DNA of 36,115 nt from Planctomycetia bacterium (GCA_016191115.1 JACPPG010000053.1:1-36115); one strand, 5' to 3'. Shown: positions 19,904-27,689, numbered from the stretch's first letter. The notes: generated from the letters alone by a model not told the origin. Program-made: numbers and translations.

Positions 19904-20209
19904 AGATCGCGCCTTTTCAGCGTCCGCGTCCGTGGCCACGTAGGGCAGAAGAAGCACGTCCACCGGCTTGTCCCCAAGCCAACGCCGCCAAGTCGGAATC
20001 TGGGCCGGCTTTGCAAGCGGATCGAAAAGCCACGCATGATTCACTTCGGTCGCCAGCGTCTTTTCAACCCACGCCATGAAAGCTTGCCGCTCTCGGATAA
20101 AGCGCAGCTCCCACGCCAGCCACACCGCGAAGAGCGTCATCACCAAAAGAAGCGTGCCCAGGCTGAACTGGAACCGGCGGCGGCGAGGCTTGGGGGCTGC
20201 GTCGGACAT
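19904..20209 (-). pseudogene. Truncated membrane-anchored protein gene, cut by repeat A2
   Basis: From the ATG at 20209 the protein begins MSDAAPKPRRRRFQFSLGTL, continuing into the single anchor LLLVMTLFAVWLAWELRFI. It then has an AMxxWVEKTL-like helix and TWRRWLGDKPVDVLLLPYVA at about residues 74-93. This arrangement (basic FxFSLxTLL anchor, then WLGDxPV) matches a family of planctomycete proteins that I recall as longer, with leucine-rich-like repeats following. Here the frame enters repeat A2 at 19903 after DAEKARS and reads element sequence until a stop at 19781, giving 142 residues with an alien tail of about 40. The gene therefore looks truncated by the element. A short functional anchor protein is not excluded. 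It lies downstream of ilvB on the same strand. Confidence 0.6.
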
Positions 20210-20237
20210 GCCCGGATTGTACACGACCTCCGATGTT

Positions 20238-20316
20238 CCTTGGCGCTCTTGGCGACTTGGCGGTTCAACGATTCGGGAAGGGAATGAGAACCGCCAAGTC
20301 GCCAAGAGCGCCAAGG
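20238..20316. repeat. Perfect 29-bp inverted repeat with TTGGCG units
   Basis: The left arm (20238-20266) starts CCTTGGCGCTCTTGGCG and the right arm (20288-20316) is its exact complement, with a 21-nt loop. It sits about 75 bp beyond the ilvB stop and could stop or protect the ilvB transcript, though no T-run follows. A degenerate relative with TCTTGGCGGTTC arms is at about 30014-30080. Confidence 0.8.
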
Positions 20317-20320
20317 CCGC

Positions 20321-20378
20321 AGGATGCTCTGCGAGCACCACCAATCGCCACGGCGGTGTCCACAGGACACCCTGCGGG
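20321..20378. repeat. Palindromic element family C, copy 2
   Basis: Two adjacent small hairpins: GGATGCTC-TGC-GAGCACC (one mismatch) and GGTGTCC-ACA-GGACACC, the second followed by CTGCGG. This is the paired-hairpin layout of the C family. It ends 14 bp before the ilvB stop codon, so it lies in the 3' end of the transcript. Confidence 0.65.
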
Positions 20379-20391
20379 AGAGTGCGCCGCC

Positions 20392-22164
20392 TTACGCCTT
20401 GATCAGGTCCTTCACCGTCTTGCCGGACGGGATCATCGGCAGCACGTGCTCTTGATAGGGGACTTCCACGTCCAGGACGAATGGGCCGTCGTACTCGACC
20501 ATTTCCCGCAGCGCGTCGGCGAGCTCGGCCTTCTCCTTCACGCTGCGGGCGCCGCAGCCGAAGCCGCGGGCGATTGCAACGAAATCGGGATAGCGCGTCT
20601 TCGGCCCCAGGCCGTCCCCTTTGCCGATCGCCTCCGGATCGTCGATCGGCCCCAGATAGGTGTGGGCCCGGTTGCTGGCGTGGAAGCGGTCCTCCCACTG
20701 CACGACCATGCCCAGGTGCTGGTTATTGAGCAAAAGCACCTTGACGGGCAGTTTCTCGCAGATCGTCGTGGCCAGCTCCTGGATGTTCATGAGGAAGCTG
20801 CCGTCGCCGTCGATGTCGATCACCAGTTGGTCGGGATGCGCGGCCTTGGCGCCGATCGCCGCCGGCAGGCCGAACCCCATCGTGCCCAGGCCGGAGCTCG
20901 ATAGCCAGGTCCGCGGCTCGGTGAACTTGAAGTGCTGGGCGGCCCACATCTGATGCTGGCCGACGCCCACGGTGATGATGGGCTTCTCGTGAGCCACGAG
21001 CCTTGACAGCTCGGCAATGGCGTGCTGCGGCAGGATGCCCCCAAAACTCTTGTCGTACGAGAACGGGTCGGACTTCTTCCAGGCCGCGATCTGCTCGTGC
21101 CAGTCGTCCAAGCCTGCCTCGGGCGGCTCGACGATCTTGTTGAGCTCGGCCAGGGCGTAGCGGATGTCGCTGACGATCGGGATGTGGGCTTCCTTGTTCT
21201 TATTGATCTCCGAGGGATCGATGTCGATGTGCACGATCTTGCCGTGCTTGGCGAATTCCGACACCTTGCCCGTCACGCGGTCGTCGAAGCGGACGCCGAA
21301 GGCCAACAGCAAGTCGGCGTCGTTCACGGCGTAGTTGGCGTACACGCTGCCGTGCATGCCGAGCATGTCGAGGGCCAAGGGGTCGCCGGCCGGGTAAGCT
21401 CCCAGGCCCATCAGCGTGGTGGTGACGGGAATCTTGGTCTTGCGCGCCAGCTCGCGCAGCTCGTCGCTGGCGCCGCCGGCGATGATGCCGCCGCCGGCGT
21501 AGATCACCGGCCGGCGAGCGCGGCGAATCGCCGCGGCCACCTGCGCGATCTGCTCCGGCCGCGCGTGCCGGTCCTCGACGTGATAGCCGGGCAGGCACAT
21601 GGGGGCGTTGTAGTCGGGCACGGTTTGCGCCTGCTGGACGTCCTTCGGCAGATCGATCAGCACCGGCCCGGGGCGGCCGGTCGTGGCGAGGTGAAAGGCC
21701 TCGCGCACCACGCGGGCCAGGTCGTTCACGTCGGTCACCAGGTAATGATGCTTGGTGATGCCGCGGCATACCTCGACGATGGGCGTTTCCTGAAAGGCGT
21801 CCGTGCCGATGACGCTGGTGCCCACCTGGCCGGTGATCGCCACCAAGGGAACGCTGTCCAGCTTGGCGTCGGCGATGGGCGTCACCAGGTTCGTGGCGCC
21901 GGGGCCGCTCGTGGCCATGCACACGCCGGGCCGGCCGGTGCTGCGGGCGTATCCTTGCGCGGCGAACCCGCCCCCTTGCTCGTGCCGCGGGAGGATGGTG
22001 CGGATCTGGTCCTTGAACTTGGTGAGCGACTGGTGCAGGGGCATGCTGGCCCCGCCCGGGTAGGCGAAGATCACGTCCACGCCGTGGTTCACCAGCGACT
22101 GAACGAGGATGTCGGCGCCATTGGCGATTGCGGCGGCGGCGGTGGGTCGGGTCAGGGTTGCCAC
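20392..22164 (-). CDS. ilvB: Acetolactate synthase, large (catalytic) subunit
   Basis: Condenses two pyruvates (or pyruvate and 2-oxobutyrate), the first common step of branched-chain amino acid synthesis. 590 residues from the GTG at 22164, preceded by GGAGG at 7-nt spacing; a GTG at 22218 is open but less likely. ThDP enzyme landmarks are in order: AYPGGASMPLHQ, the catalytic Glu in LPRHEQGGGFAAQGYAR (E62), the FAD/dimer region FGVRFDDRVTGK, and the ThDP-binding motif DGDGSFLMNIQEL...LLNNQHLGMVVQWEDRF. The tail QEHVLPMIPSGKTVKDLI is typical of the valine-sensitive large subunit. The small regulatory subunit and ilvC are not adjacent. A good promoter lies about 150 bp upstream, leaving a leader that includes hairpin C3. 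The perfect inverted repeat lies downstream. Confidence 0.96.
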   Translation of the reverse strand: MATLTRPTAAAAIANGADILVQSLVNHGVDVIFAYPGGASMPLHQSLTKFKDQIRTILPRHEQGGGFAAQGYARSTGRPGVCMATSGPGATNLVTPIADAKLDSVPLVAITGQVGTSVIGTDAFQETPIVEVCRGITKHHYLVTDVNDLARVVREAFHLATTGRPGPVLIDLPKDVQQAQTVPDYNAPMCLPGYHVEDRHARPEQIAQVAAAIRRARRPVIYAGGGIIAGGASDELRELARKTKIPVTTTLMGLGAYPAGDPLALDMLGMHGSVYANYAVNDADLLLAFGVRFDDRVTGKVSEFAKHGKIVHIDIDPSEINKNKEAHIPIVSDIRYALAELNKIVEPPEAGLDDWHEQIAAWKKSDPFSYDKSFGGILPQHAIAELSRLVAHEKPIITVGVGQHQMWAAQHFKFTEPRTWLSSSGLGTMGFGLPAAIGAKAAHPDQLVIDIDGDGSFLMNIQELATTICEKLPVKVLLLNNQHLGMVVQWEDRFHASNRAHTYLGPIDDPEAIGKGDGLGPKTRYPDFVAIARGFGCGARSVKEKAELADALREMVEYDGPFVLDVEVPYQEHVLPMIPSGKTVKDLIKA

Positions 22165-22235
22165 TCGTTGGCCTCCGGTCGGGGATAACGCCTTACCTTG
22201 TGCTCCCGCCACGGCCACCCTTCACCGGCCGTTCT

Positions 22236-22252
22236 GGTGTCCGCAGGACACC
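22236..22252. repeat. Palindromic element family C, copy 3 (single hairpin)
   Basis: GGTGTCC-GCA-GGACACC followed by CTACGG: perfect 7-bp arms, 3-nt loop, inside the predicted ilvB leader about 70 bp upstream of the start codon. Confidence 0.65.
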
Positions 22253-22315
22253 CTACGGAACTCCGGTCGGGCCAGAGCCTGCTGGGGCACGGGTTGGACT
22301 CGGGCGGAACACTGT

Positions 22316-22344
22316 AAAATACGCCGCGCCAGCGCCCCTTTCAA
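22316..22344 (-). promoter_or_regulatory. Predicted sigma-70-type promoter of ilvB
   Basis: On the minus strand TTGAAA (22344-22339), a 17-bp spacer, then TATTTT (22321-22316). The start would fall near 22309, giving a leader of about 145 nt that contains hairpin C3. Based on consensus match only. Confidence 0.5.
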
Positions 22345-22605
22345 CCGCGAAAGGACCGCAAATACCCACAGCCCAAGCCATTCGACCAATCGAGACAAGG
22401 GGTCGTGCCGGCGGGTTCGCCAGGGGCGCGCGACGGCGCGTCCGTAAGCGCGATGCTGGGACCCACGCGCTTGCCACCCGTGGGCTTGCTGGCGGCGATG
22501 GCCGCGCTTCCCGGCGGCGCGGAGAATGCGCACCTGGCGCCGCGTGGCCGCGGCGGCTAAACCGCCGACTCACTGCCGGCTGCCAGCCGCCCGCTGCCCG
22601 CTTCC
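22345..22605. other. Intergenic region between ilvB promoter and DUF362 gene
   Basis: No gene is seen. It contains a perfect hairpin CGGCGG-CTAAA-CCGCCG at 22551-22567, about 40 bp after the DUF362 stop, which could serve as a terminator, though without a T-run. Confidence 0.4.
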
Positions 22606-23781
22606 TCACGCCAGCATTTTTTTGATCGTGCCGATCTCTTCGTCGTCGATGCCGGCGTGCTTCAGGTTCAGCTTGTCCAGGCCGTCGATCCCCAGGCCGA
22701 TCTTGATGCCGTGCACGATGAACGGGTTTTCCCACACCGAGTAGTTCTGCAAGCGACGTTCGGTGCCGTATCGCTTGAGCACCGCCACGCCCGTCGCGTC
22801 GGCGGCGATGCGGTCGCGGCTGGCCACGACCAGCTTCGGCTCCTCGGTGTCGCCGTGCGACGGCCCGCCGAAGACGAAGCTCTTGGTGCCGTCGAGGATA
22901 TTCAGCGACGGGGCAATGCCCAGGTTCAGCTCGGCGACGCGGTTCACCAGTGGCTCGACCTCTTCGACGTCGAGCTTCCGTCCCTCCGGCCCGACGCGGC
23001 GGCGGCTGCCCGAGGTCTTCTGGTCGCGCAGATCGTTCGCGCCCTTGAACGTGCCGTGGAACTCGCGGCGGGTGCGGTGGTGGCTCATACCGACGAAGGC
23101 CTTCATCGACATCGTGAACCAGGCCTGGAAGTGCGTCTTGATCACCGGCACGTTGATCACGTGGTCGACGGCGAATAGGAGCTCGGCCATCTCGAAGCCG
23201 TTCGGCCAGTTGGTGGCCATGGGATCGTTGATCCGCCGCCAGTGCTCGATCTTCGGGTCCTTGCCCAGCTTCTCGAACTCGGCGGCGGCGTCTTCCAGCC
23301 CGACGGCCACGACCGGCGCCTTGACGTCGCTAATCGCCTGATTCACCGCGTCGACGTGCCCCACCATGCGCATGACGTCGATCGTCTTGGGCGTGTCGGT
23401 GGTAAACAGGGGCGAGAAGCTGCGGTCGGCCACCAGGATCCGCTTCGGCCCGCGCTCGGCCACGAGCTTGATCACGGCGTAGATCACCTCGGGATTGGTG
23501 GTCGTCGGGTTCTTGACGGCGCCGGTGACGTTGGGCTTGATGAGGACGGTCTGGTCGGGCTTGATGAAATCGAGCCCGCCCGACAATTCGACCGCGCGGC
23601 GGACGGCCTCTTCCATGTTCGAGCCGCGGGCGATCCCCACGTCGGCCGAGGGCTTGGCCGGTTCATAGCCGAAAGCCGCGCCGGGCGAGACCAGCCGGCC
23701 GGCCATGCCGGCGGCCAGCGTCGCACAGCCTGCTTGGCGAATAAAATGCCGACGGTTGTACGAATGGCGACGGTCGATCAT
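22606..23781 (-). CDS. Tat-exported DUF362 domain protein
   Basis: 391 residues, ATG preceded by GAGG. A twin-arginine signal RRHFIRQAGCATLAAGMAGR predicts folded export. The mature protein shows DUF362 features: GLDFIKPDQTVLIKPNVTG, NPEVIYAVIKLVAERGPKRI, an HFQAWFTMSMKAFVGMSHHR segment and a C-terminal part with VASRDRIAADATGVAVLKRY. The family function is poorly defined; members often occur with iron-sulfur proteins, and Tat export would fit a cofactor-bearing protein, but no Cys cluster is visible here. The gene stands 78 bp downstream of the pentaheme cytochrome gene on the same strand, so a shared transcript and a redox or envelope role are possible. Confidence 0.88.
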   Translation of the reverse strand: MIDRRHSYNRRHFIRQAGCATLAAGMAGRLVSPGAAFGYEPAKPSADVGIARGSNMEEAVRRAVELSGGLDFIKPDQTVLIKPNVTGAVKNPTTTNPEVIYAVIKLVAERGPKRILVADRSFSPLFTTDTPKTIDVMRMVGHVDAVNQAISDVKAPVVAVGLEDAAAEFEKLGKDPKIEHWRRINDPMATNWPNGFEMAELLFAVDHVINVPVIKTHFQAWFTMSMKAFVGMSHHRTRREFHGTFKGANDLRDQKTSGSRRRVGPEGRKLDVEEVEPLVNRVAELNLGIAPSLNILDGTKSFVFGGPSHGDTEEPKLVVASRDRIAADATGVAVLKRYGTERRLQNYSVWENPFIVHGIKIGLGIDGLDKLNLKHAGIDDEEIGTIKKMLA

Positions 23782-23859
23782 CTCGGGACCTCGTTGGGTT
23801 TTGGGATGCTCGTTAGGATCGGCTTGGGGAGCGTCGACGGCGCTGCCGGAGCTACGGTA

Positions 23860-24852
23860 TCAGTTCGTTGATTTTAGCCAATTCGCCAGTCCTGTGCGAA
23901 TTTTATCGGCCCGGTCGTTCAGGTCGCGGGCCTTTTCGGCCGGGATTTCCTTCGCGCCGTGCATGACGTTCATGGTGTCGGTCCGCAGTTTGGCCAATGG
24001 CTCGCGGAAGGCCTCCGGCACCGGATCGTCCAGGGCAATGTTCCTCTTTTGCACGTCCCGCAGCACGGCGGCCAACTGGTCACCGTGCTTCACGACCGAG
24101 GCAATCCGTGGATAGTCCTTGTCCAGCTTGTGGTGGCAGTCGAGGCACATGTCCGTCAGCTTGAACTCGGCCGGTGGATTGCCGATGTCGTGGTTGCCGT
24201 GGCAATCGACGCAGGTCGGGTACTGCGTATTGATCCGCTTCGAGAAGTCCCAATGGTGCGGGCCGGCCGCCAGGCGCTCCGCTTCGCCGTCGTGGCATTC
24301 GCTGCACGTCTTGAGATGCGCGCTCAGCTTGGTGCCGATGAAGTCGAAGTCTTCCTCGTGGGCCCGGGCGTCGTCGTCCCGGTTGCCGCCGTGGCAGTCG
24401 TAGCAGGTCAGACCGTTCAGATCGTGCACGCTGCGAACGAAGTGCTCGACCGCGGCCGTCAGCTCGCGGCCGGCCGTCAAATGACAGGCCACGCAGTTCG
24501 AGGCCACGTTGGGGAGCGGGTGGCCCGGCGGCCAGTTCTTGGGGGCCGTCAACTTGCGCGGCGCCGGCTTGTCGGCCGAATTCGCGCCCGAGGGTTTCGC
24601 ATCGGCCTGTTTCTCCGAACGGGAGGGCGGGGCTGCTGCCGAGCCGCTTGAATCATGGAACGGCTCGGCAGGAGCCTCGCCCTCCCCCACGGCCGCGATC
24701 GCGAAACTCGCCAGGATGGCGCAGCAGATCGATGCGACGGCGAGCGGGAGCCACGAGCGGCGGCGGGCCGTGCCGCCAGAGTTGCGGACTGACCAGACGC
24801 CGGTCATGCCCAATAGCAGCGCTACCAGGCGGAAGATTACGGCCGATGGCAC
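23860..24852 (-). CDS. Pentaheme c-type cytochrome
   Basis: 330 residues from a GTG at 24852 with GGGAG upstream. Two N-terminal hydrophobic stretches (VIFRLVALLLGMTGVW and SWLPLAVASICCAILASF) act as signal or anchor. Five CxxCH heme motifs follow: CVACH (120), CYDCH (150), CSECH (183), CVDCH (214) and CLDCH (236), with extra His such as HH at 199-200 that may be distal ligands. After the heme region comes a helical tail of about 90 residues without motifs. The arrangement resembles NrfH/NapC-like or octaheme-related electron-transfer proteins, but no specific family was assigned. Residues 56-78 are encoded by a 66-bp palindrome inserted in frame between the anchor and the heme domain. Probably transcribed with the DUF362 gene. 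Confidence 0.88.
   Translation of the reverse strand: MPSAVIFRLVALLLGMTGVWSVRNSGGTARRRSWLPLAVASICCAILASFAIAAVGEGEAPAEPFHDSSGSAAAPPSRSEKQADAKPSGANSADKPAPRKLTAPKNWPPGHPLPNVASNCVACHLTAGRELTAAVEHFVRSVHDLNGLTCYDCHGGNRDDDARAHEEDFDFIGTKLSAHLKTCSECHDGEAERLAAGPHHWDFSKRINTQYPTCVDCHGNHDIGNPPAEFKLTDMCLDCHHKLDKDYPRIASVVKHGDQLAAVLRDVQKRNIALDDPVPEAFREPLAKLRTDTMNVMHGAKEIPAEKARDLNDRADKIRTGLANWLKSTN
24621..24686. repeat. Palindromic repeat inside the cytochrome coding sequence
   Basis: 66 bp: 26-bp arms starting GGGAGGGCG(G/A)GGCT with only two mismatches, around a 14-nt loop. Exactly 22 codons long, it keeps the frame and encodes GEGEAPAEPFHDSSGSAAAP-type sequence. I recall GEAPAEP-like stretches in many planctomycete proteins, so this is likely one copy of a dispersed element. 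Confidence 0.8.
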
Positions 24853-25040
24853 CGGGTGCTCCCGTATTGGGCGTCGAGAATCGTTGCGCAGCCCGACCGG
24901 CCGATGTTGTCATGGGTCGATCGGAATGCTCGAGAAACGTCGCCTCGGCCACCACGCCAGCGAACGCTCGCTTCGAATGCCCCCGCGGCTCCCAGGCTAC
25001 TGGCCGCGTCCGGCGAAGTCAACGAAAGCAATAGGCAGAG

Positions 25041-25181
25041 CAGGGCCGTTCACAGATTTAAGCTTGCCGGCGGCGCACCGGCGGGAAAGTGGGACAGGCA
25101 CCGAGACGCAACGTTGGTCTGAAAGGACTTGCGCTGTTTATGCTCGGAGCCAGTCCCATTTTCCCGCCTCGCCATTTTGAA
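25041..25181 (-). repeat. Palindromic element family A, copy 3 (inverted)
   Basis: The reverse complement of the other A copies: starts CAGGGCCGTTCACAGATT, contains GGGACAGGCACCGAG and CTCGGAGCCAGTCCC, and ends at CCATTTTGAA. It lies in the gap upstream of the cytochrome gene, where no gene is seen between 24853 and 25270. The distal end with the TTCTGTTTTT block is missing and replaced directly by half of element B. Confidence 0.85.
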
Positions 25182-25218
25182 CCTTCGGCCGAAAAATGTG
25201 CCTGACCCCCTCTCCCCC
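25182..25218. repeat. Half copy of palindromic element B
   Basis: GCCGAAAAATGTGCCTGACCCC plus flanks, a single B arm joined without spacing to element A3. The partner arm is absent, so this is a recombinant A-B junction. Confidence 0.7.
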
Positions 25219-25270
25219 GGCAGGGGGCGGCGGCCCCTGAGGAGCCGAACAACGGGCGCGCCGCCGATCC

Positions 25271-25477
25271 CTACAGCCGCCACGACATCAGCGCCAGCAC
25301 AAGAAAGATGGCGAACATGAATCCGCAGATCCATGTGCCGATCCGTGCGGCGCTGGCCAGGATCATGTCGGTCCGCTCGTGCCGTGTGGCGGCGTAGACG
25401 AGGCTGATCACGATCACCAGCGGCACGGCGTACCACAGGTCATTCGTGCCGACGGCTAGAAGGAGTGCGTTTTGCAT
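25271..25477 (-). CDS. Small two-helix membrane protein of unknown function
   Basis: 68 residues from an ATG. Two hydrophobic segments (WYAVPLVIVISLVYAA and IGTWICGFMFAIFLVLALMS) flank a polar loop TRHERTDMILASAAR; the C terminus is WRL. No strong Shine-Dalgarno. The clean two-helix pattern and lack of overlap with any other coding frame support it. It lies 86 bp downstream of another membrane-protein gene on the same strand and may share its transcript. No family was assigned. Confidence 0.55.
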   Translation of the reverse strand: MQNALLLAVGTNDLWYAVPLVIVISLVYAATRHERTDMILASAARIGTWICGFMFAIFLVLALMSWRL

Positions 25478-25563
25478 CGTCAGTACACTGAATTCTACCG
25501 CTTAGCCGCCGCGACCACGCGGCGATACCGTCAATTCTTCGAAGACGCAACGTCCCGACGCCG

Positions 25564-26193
25564 TCATCCACTCGGCTCGCTCGGCGGTTCGGAGGAAGCC
25601 TCCTCGTCTTCCTCCTTTTTGGCCGGCATGTCGGGCTCGGCCGGTCCTCCCCAGGCGTCATAGATCACAAGCACATTCAACAGGCCGGCGACCATCGTGT
25701 AGACGGTGCCCAGCTCGAAATAACGGTTGAGCGTTTTCTGCAGCTCGTCGAGTTCGTCCGCCGCGTCGCGCCGGTCGCCTTCGACCGGCTTCTTCACCAG
25801 ACTAGGCGGCACCATGAAGCGGTCCCAGATCGGGAACTTGATGGGGTCCTTGCCGTGGTTGACACGGTAGGCCTGCACGAGCGCCGGCAGGGCGGGCAGT
25901 CCGGCGCCGAGCTGCGAGAAATAGTGCAACCGCCGATCCTCGGAGCGCATCGAAGCGTATACCACGCGCCCTTCGCCCAGGTACAGGCCGTAGATGAAGG
26001 TGCCCAGGATGCAGACGAAAAACAGCACGGCCTTCGAGCGGCGCCCCTGATACCAGTGCCCCGCGCCGGGAATGAGCCAGGCCAACGCGGCGGCCAGCAC
26101 CGGGTCGCGCAGCGGCACCTGGTCGGGCGATGCAGCCGCCGAGCCGCGGGCCGCGGTTCGCGATGGCGTTGCCTTAGCCACTTTGACGGTCAC
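25564..26193 (-). CDS. Polytopic membrane protein, DUF6677-like
   Basis: 209 residues from a GTG at 26193; a second GTG at 26181 has AGGAG at a slightly long spacing. After a polar head comes LAAALAWLIPGAGHWYQGRR, a motif shared with TM2-like and DUF6677 membrane proteins, then KAVLFFVCILGTFIYGLYLG. A central soluble segment (QAYRVNHGKDPIKFPIWDRF) is followed by a last helix (LGTVYTMVAGLLNVLVIYDA). The tail is strongly acidic (PAKKEEDEEASSEPP). The DUF6677 assignment is from memory of this motif pattern. Function unknown; the following small two-helix gene may be a partner. Confidence 0.75.
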   Translation of the reverse strand: MTVKVAKATPSRTAARGSAAASPDQVPLRDPVLAAALAWLIPGAGHWYQGRRSKAVLFFVCILGTFIYGLYLGEGRVVYASMRSEDRRLHYFSQLGAGLPALPALVQAYRVNHGKDPIKFPIWDRFMVPPSLVKKPVEGDRRDAADELDELQKTLNRYFELGTVYTMVAGLLNVLVIYDAWGGPAEPDMPAKKEEDEEASSEPPSEPSG

Positions 26194-26348
26194 TCCTGGT
26201 TTCGCGAAAATCGAACCCCTGACGCGCGACTCGGCCGGTTCTTGCGCCCTCTCATTTTAGTGTTCGTCCCAAGTGACGCCAGATCAAGAAGATGGGGGAA
26301 AACGCCGCCGACGCCTGCCGCGGGTGGGGCAGCAGCTTCGCCGGCGGG

Positions 26349-26489
26349 ATGACGAATGCAGAAGTCCGAATGTCAAAAGAAATCTGAATGCTCGAATGAC
26401 AAACCGATGTCGCCTCAAGAGCCCTTGTTGTTTCGGATTTCAGATTTCGTGCTACTTTTGACATTCGGATTTAGACATTCGACATTTCC
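26349..26489. repeat. Imperfect inverted repeat with TCCGAATGTC units
   Basis: Exact 15-bp arms TCCGAATGTCAAAAG (26365-26379) and its complement (26455-26469), extended by weaker pairing on both sides. Related A+T-richer stretches lie at about 29669-29711 and 29939-29972. Together with about 150 bp that show nothing recognisable, it fills the gap 26194-26518. Confidence 0.6.
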
Positions 26490-26518
26490 ATCCGGTGGTT
26501 GCCCGTCCTTCTTCTTCG

Positions 26519-27550
26519 CTACCCGGTGCCGGACATTTGCGCGTACCGGCGGGCCTGGGCGGCAAAATCGACGCCGACCAGGCGGCCCAATGCCTCGCGC
26601 AGGCGGCCGGCGATCGGGCCCAGCCGGCCGTCGCCGATCGCGCGCCCCTCAAAGCTTCTTGCGTGCAGGATGCCGATGCTGGTGGCGGTGATGAACATCT
26701 CGTCCGCGGCGGCCGCGTCCGCTGGCGTCAGGTCGACTTGGCGGCACGGGATGCCAAGCGTGCCGGCCAGTTCGATCACCAATTGCCGCGTGACGCCCGG
26801 TAAGAGGTTCTCGGCCCGCGGTGTTCGCAGCTCGCCTTCGCGGACAATGAACACGTTGCCGGTGGTGCCTTCGGTCAGGTGGCCGGCCGGATCGACGAGC
26901 ACGGCCCAGGCGCCCGCGCGGATTTCCGCGGCTTGCAGGTTGGCCAACTGGTAGTGCAGACGGCTGCGGGCCTTGAGCGCGTCGTCCAGCAAGTCGCCCG
27001 GCAAGGCCCGCTGCGCCGGCACCACGAGATCGATGCCGGACTCATATGCCGGCGCAAGCGCCGCCAATCGATCGACGAGCGGATAACAACTGACGATCAC
27101 GGTCGGGCGCATGTCGGCAGGCGCGAACGCGCGGCCAAACGCCGGCGCCGGCCCGCGCGAGATGTTGTGAATGATGCTCCAGTCGACCTCTGCCGGCTCG
27201 GTGGGCAGATTGCGGGCAAGGGTTGCCAGCGTGATCTGTTCCAGCACCGCGATCTGCTTCGCGAGCGCATCCCCCTCTCCCCTCGCGGGAGAGGGCCGGG
27301 GTGAGGGAGCAATAGCAGGCTCGACGGAGGTGCTTTGCGCGTCATTCGCCAAACCCGGATCGATCCGCAGCACCGAAAGCGTATGCGCCAGCCGCCGCAG
27401 GTGATCGTCGAGTCGAAACGGCCGCCCCGCGACAGAGCGCGTGACCTCGAATGCCATGTCCCCCATCAACAGGCCAAAATCGTAGATCGACACGCGCGCC
27501 TCATCCTCAGGCACGAAGCGGCCATTGAAGTAGACGACGCGGTTGCTCAT
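26519..27550 (-). CDS. PLP-dependent class IV aminotransferase (branched-chain aminotransferase/aminodeoxychorismate lyase-like)
   Basis: 343 residues from the ATG at 27550 (MSNRVVYFNGRFVPEDEA), the usual family start. It has the fold-type IV core: SIYDFGLLMGDMAFEVTRSV, FRLDDHLRRLAHTLSVLRID, the PLP lysine region ALKARSRLHYQLANLQAAE (K193), and LTEGTTGNVFIV (E227) with ADEMFITATSIGI further on. This enzyme type interconverts branched-chain amino acids and 2-oxo acids, or cleaves aminodeoxychorismate; the sequence alone does not decide. Odd: between RIDPGLAND and the ITLATLARN helix there is an extra loop of about 30 residues containing PSPRPSPARGEG, encoded by a palindromic repeat. Its first 18 codons and upstream DNA are duplicated at 29755-29942. 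ilvB is in the window but not adjacent. Confidence 0.88.
   Translation of the reverse strand: MSNRVVYFNGRFVPEDEARVSIYDFGLLMGDMAFEVTRSVAGRPFRLDDHLRRLAHTLSVLRIDPGLANDAQSTSVEPAIAPSPRPSPARGEGDALAKQIAVLEQITLATLARNLPTEPAEVDWSIIHNISRGPAPAFGRAFAPADMRPTVIVSCYPLVDRLAALAPAYESGIDLVVPAQRALPGDLLDDALKARSRLHYQLANLQAAEIRAGAWAVLVDPAGHLTEGTTGNVFIVREGELRTPRAENLLPGVTRQLVIELAGTLGIPCRQVDLTPADAAAADEMFITATSIGILHARSFEGRAIGDGRLGPIAGRLREALGRLVGVDFAAQARRYAQMSGTG
27270..27307. repeat. CCCTCTCCC/GGGAGAGGG palindrome inside the aminotransferase gene
   Basis: Arms CCCTCTCCC and GGGAGAGGG around CTCGC, followed by CCGGGGTGAGGG. It is read in frame as PSPRPSPARGEG (residues 82-94). The same SPRPSP-type signature marks a dispersed palindrome known in many proteobacterial and other genomes. 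Confidence 0.7.
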
Positions 27551-27684
27551 GCGGGCGGGGGTTCGTTGGGGGGCGGGCATCCTGCCCGCCTTGGTCAATG
27601 CTGAATCGTGAATGCGCGAAGGACGGGAATCACGAAAGCACGAAAGCACGAAAAAGGCAAGGGCGGTCTGCGGACAATGCCGAA
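27496..27684. repeat. Segmental duplication, source copy (aminotransferase 5' end and upstream)
   Basis: 189 bp that recur at 29755-29942 with a single one-base length difference (a G-run just upstream of the ATG). It covers the first 18 codons of the aminotransferase, its leader and the ACGAAAGC tandem stretch. The rest of the gap (27739-27908) shows no gene. Confidence 0.9.
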
Positions 27685-27689
27685 GGCCT

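Noticed and set aside
21022..22188. Plus-strand open frame of 388 codons opposite ilvB
   Set aside because: Mirror of a highly conserved gene; no recognisable domain and biased composition.
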